Below are positions 63,841 to 64,000 of a stretch of DNA of 64,000 nt, piece after piece. The DNA is from Pochonia chlamydosporia 170. Lineage: Eukaryota > Ascomycota > Sordariomycetes > Hypocreales > Clavicipitaceae. The DNA is taken from NCBI RefSeq assembly GCF_001653235.2, contig NC_035792.1, forward strand, positions 5,270,001-5,334,000, written 5' to 3'. The notes beneath the pieces are model-generated. The model was not told the DNA's origin and did not search any database. It saw only the letters and a list, made by a program, of their open reading frames with translations. The translations under genes were made by a program, and so were the position numbers. Positions within the stretch are counted from its first letter, which is position 1; each line of letters starts with the position of its first letter.

Positions 63841-64000
63841 AACCTTTTGTTTTTCTGCCTTTTTATATAACTACAAGACTTCTCAATTTTTAAGTCTTTT
63901 TAATTGAATTAGTTAACGTACTCCTGTCGCGTAGAATATAAGCTGCTATGAGAGGTGCTGGAAAGAATCCAGTAAGCCTACACTTTTGCTCTTTTTAGCG

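Larger units (their letters stand above)
61467..64000 (+). repeat. Second copy of the repeated unit, cut by window end
   Basis: Same as 57493-60026. The first 382 bp are the hAT right end without the rest of that transposon, confirming that it is a duplication product and not a new insertion. Confidence 0.88.

Noticed and set aside
1..64000. tRNA or rRNA genes
   Set aside because: No cloverleaf with A and B boxes and no rDNA segment was recognised by eye; a tRNA scan would be needed to exclude them.

Overview
The window looks like a transposon-dense accessory region of a filamentous ascomycete (Pezizomycotina). The signs are 50-70 bp introns with GTATGT/GTAAGT donors and a TACTAAC branch point, Zn2Cys6/Fungal_trans_2 transcription-factor pieces, a 2EXR-domain gene, pogo/Fot-like and hAT DNA transposons, and a chromodomain Ty3/gypsy element. 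I could not name the species. No rRNA, tRNA or CRISPR was recognised. There are two assembly gaps (21259-21358 and 60054-60063) and one stretch of suspect base quality (about 45600-45800).

Layout. 0.7-1.65 kb: 2EXR gene with one in-frame stop. 2.0-4.2 kb: minisatellite and low-complexity DNA. 4.7-5.9 kb: a coiled-coil, LINE-ORF1-like frame split by a hAT MITE with a perfect 8-bp target duplication. 7.6-12.3 kb: a structurally complete hAT (perfect TIRs, 8-bp TSD) whose transposase core carries one ochre codon. 12.8-14.2 kb: the best-preserved host gene, a RING-like protein with two SUMO-interaction motifs. 16.3-18.4 kb: a 720-codon serine-rich protein of unknown function. 20.9-22.9 kb: decayed pogo-like transposon. 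23.3-24.8 kb: transcription-factor debris. 28.4-31.4 kb: second hAT, followed by a second MITE copy. 33.3-34.5 kb: two hAT fragments fused back to back.

36-54.8 kb: nested elements. A repeat here called C is interrupted by one hAT, that hAT by another, and the second hAT is cut by a repeat called B. Then come two near-identical chromoviruses in tandem sharing one LTR (LTR-internal-LTR-internal-LTR). Each has a GGGAAAA heptamer just before the gag stop and an 11-nt primer-binding site complementary to its own LTR, as in Tf1/sushi-type self-priming. The right-hand copy has intact gag and pol frames. 55.0-57.9 kb: another hAT, with a dinucleotide-slip frameshift. 57.5-64 kb: a directly repeated 3,974-bp unit made of a hAT end, the C-terminal half of a Zn2Cys6-type regulator, a decayed copy of the 3' half of the RING gene, an LTR end, repeat C and repeat B. 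The second copy runs off the window.

How it fits together. The only likely functional host genes are the RING-like gene and the 720-codon gene. In the relics, most inferred nonsense codons are TAA/TAG where a CAA/CAG glutamine codon is plausible, as expected from RIP-like CpA-to-TpA mutation. The gypsy pair and the 3.97-kb unit are almost free of substitutions, so they look younger than that mutation or untouched by it.
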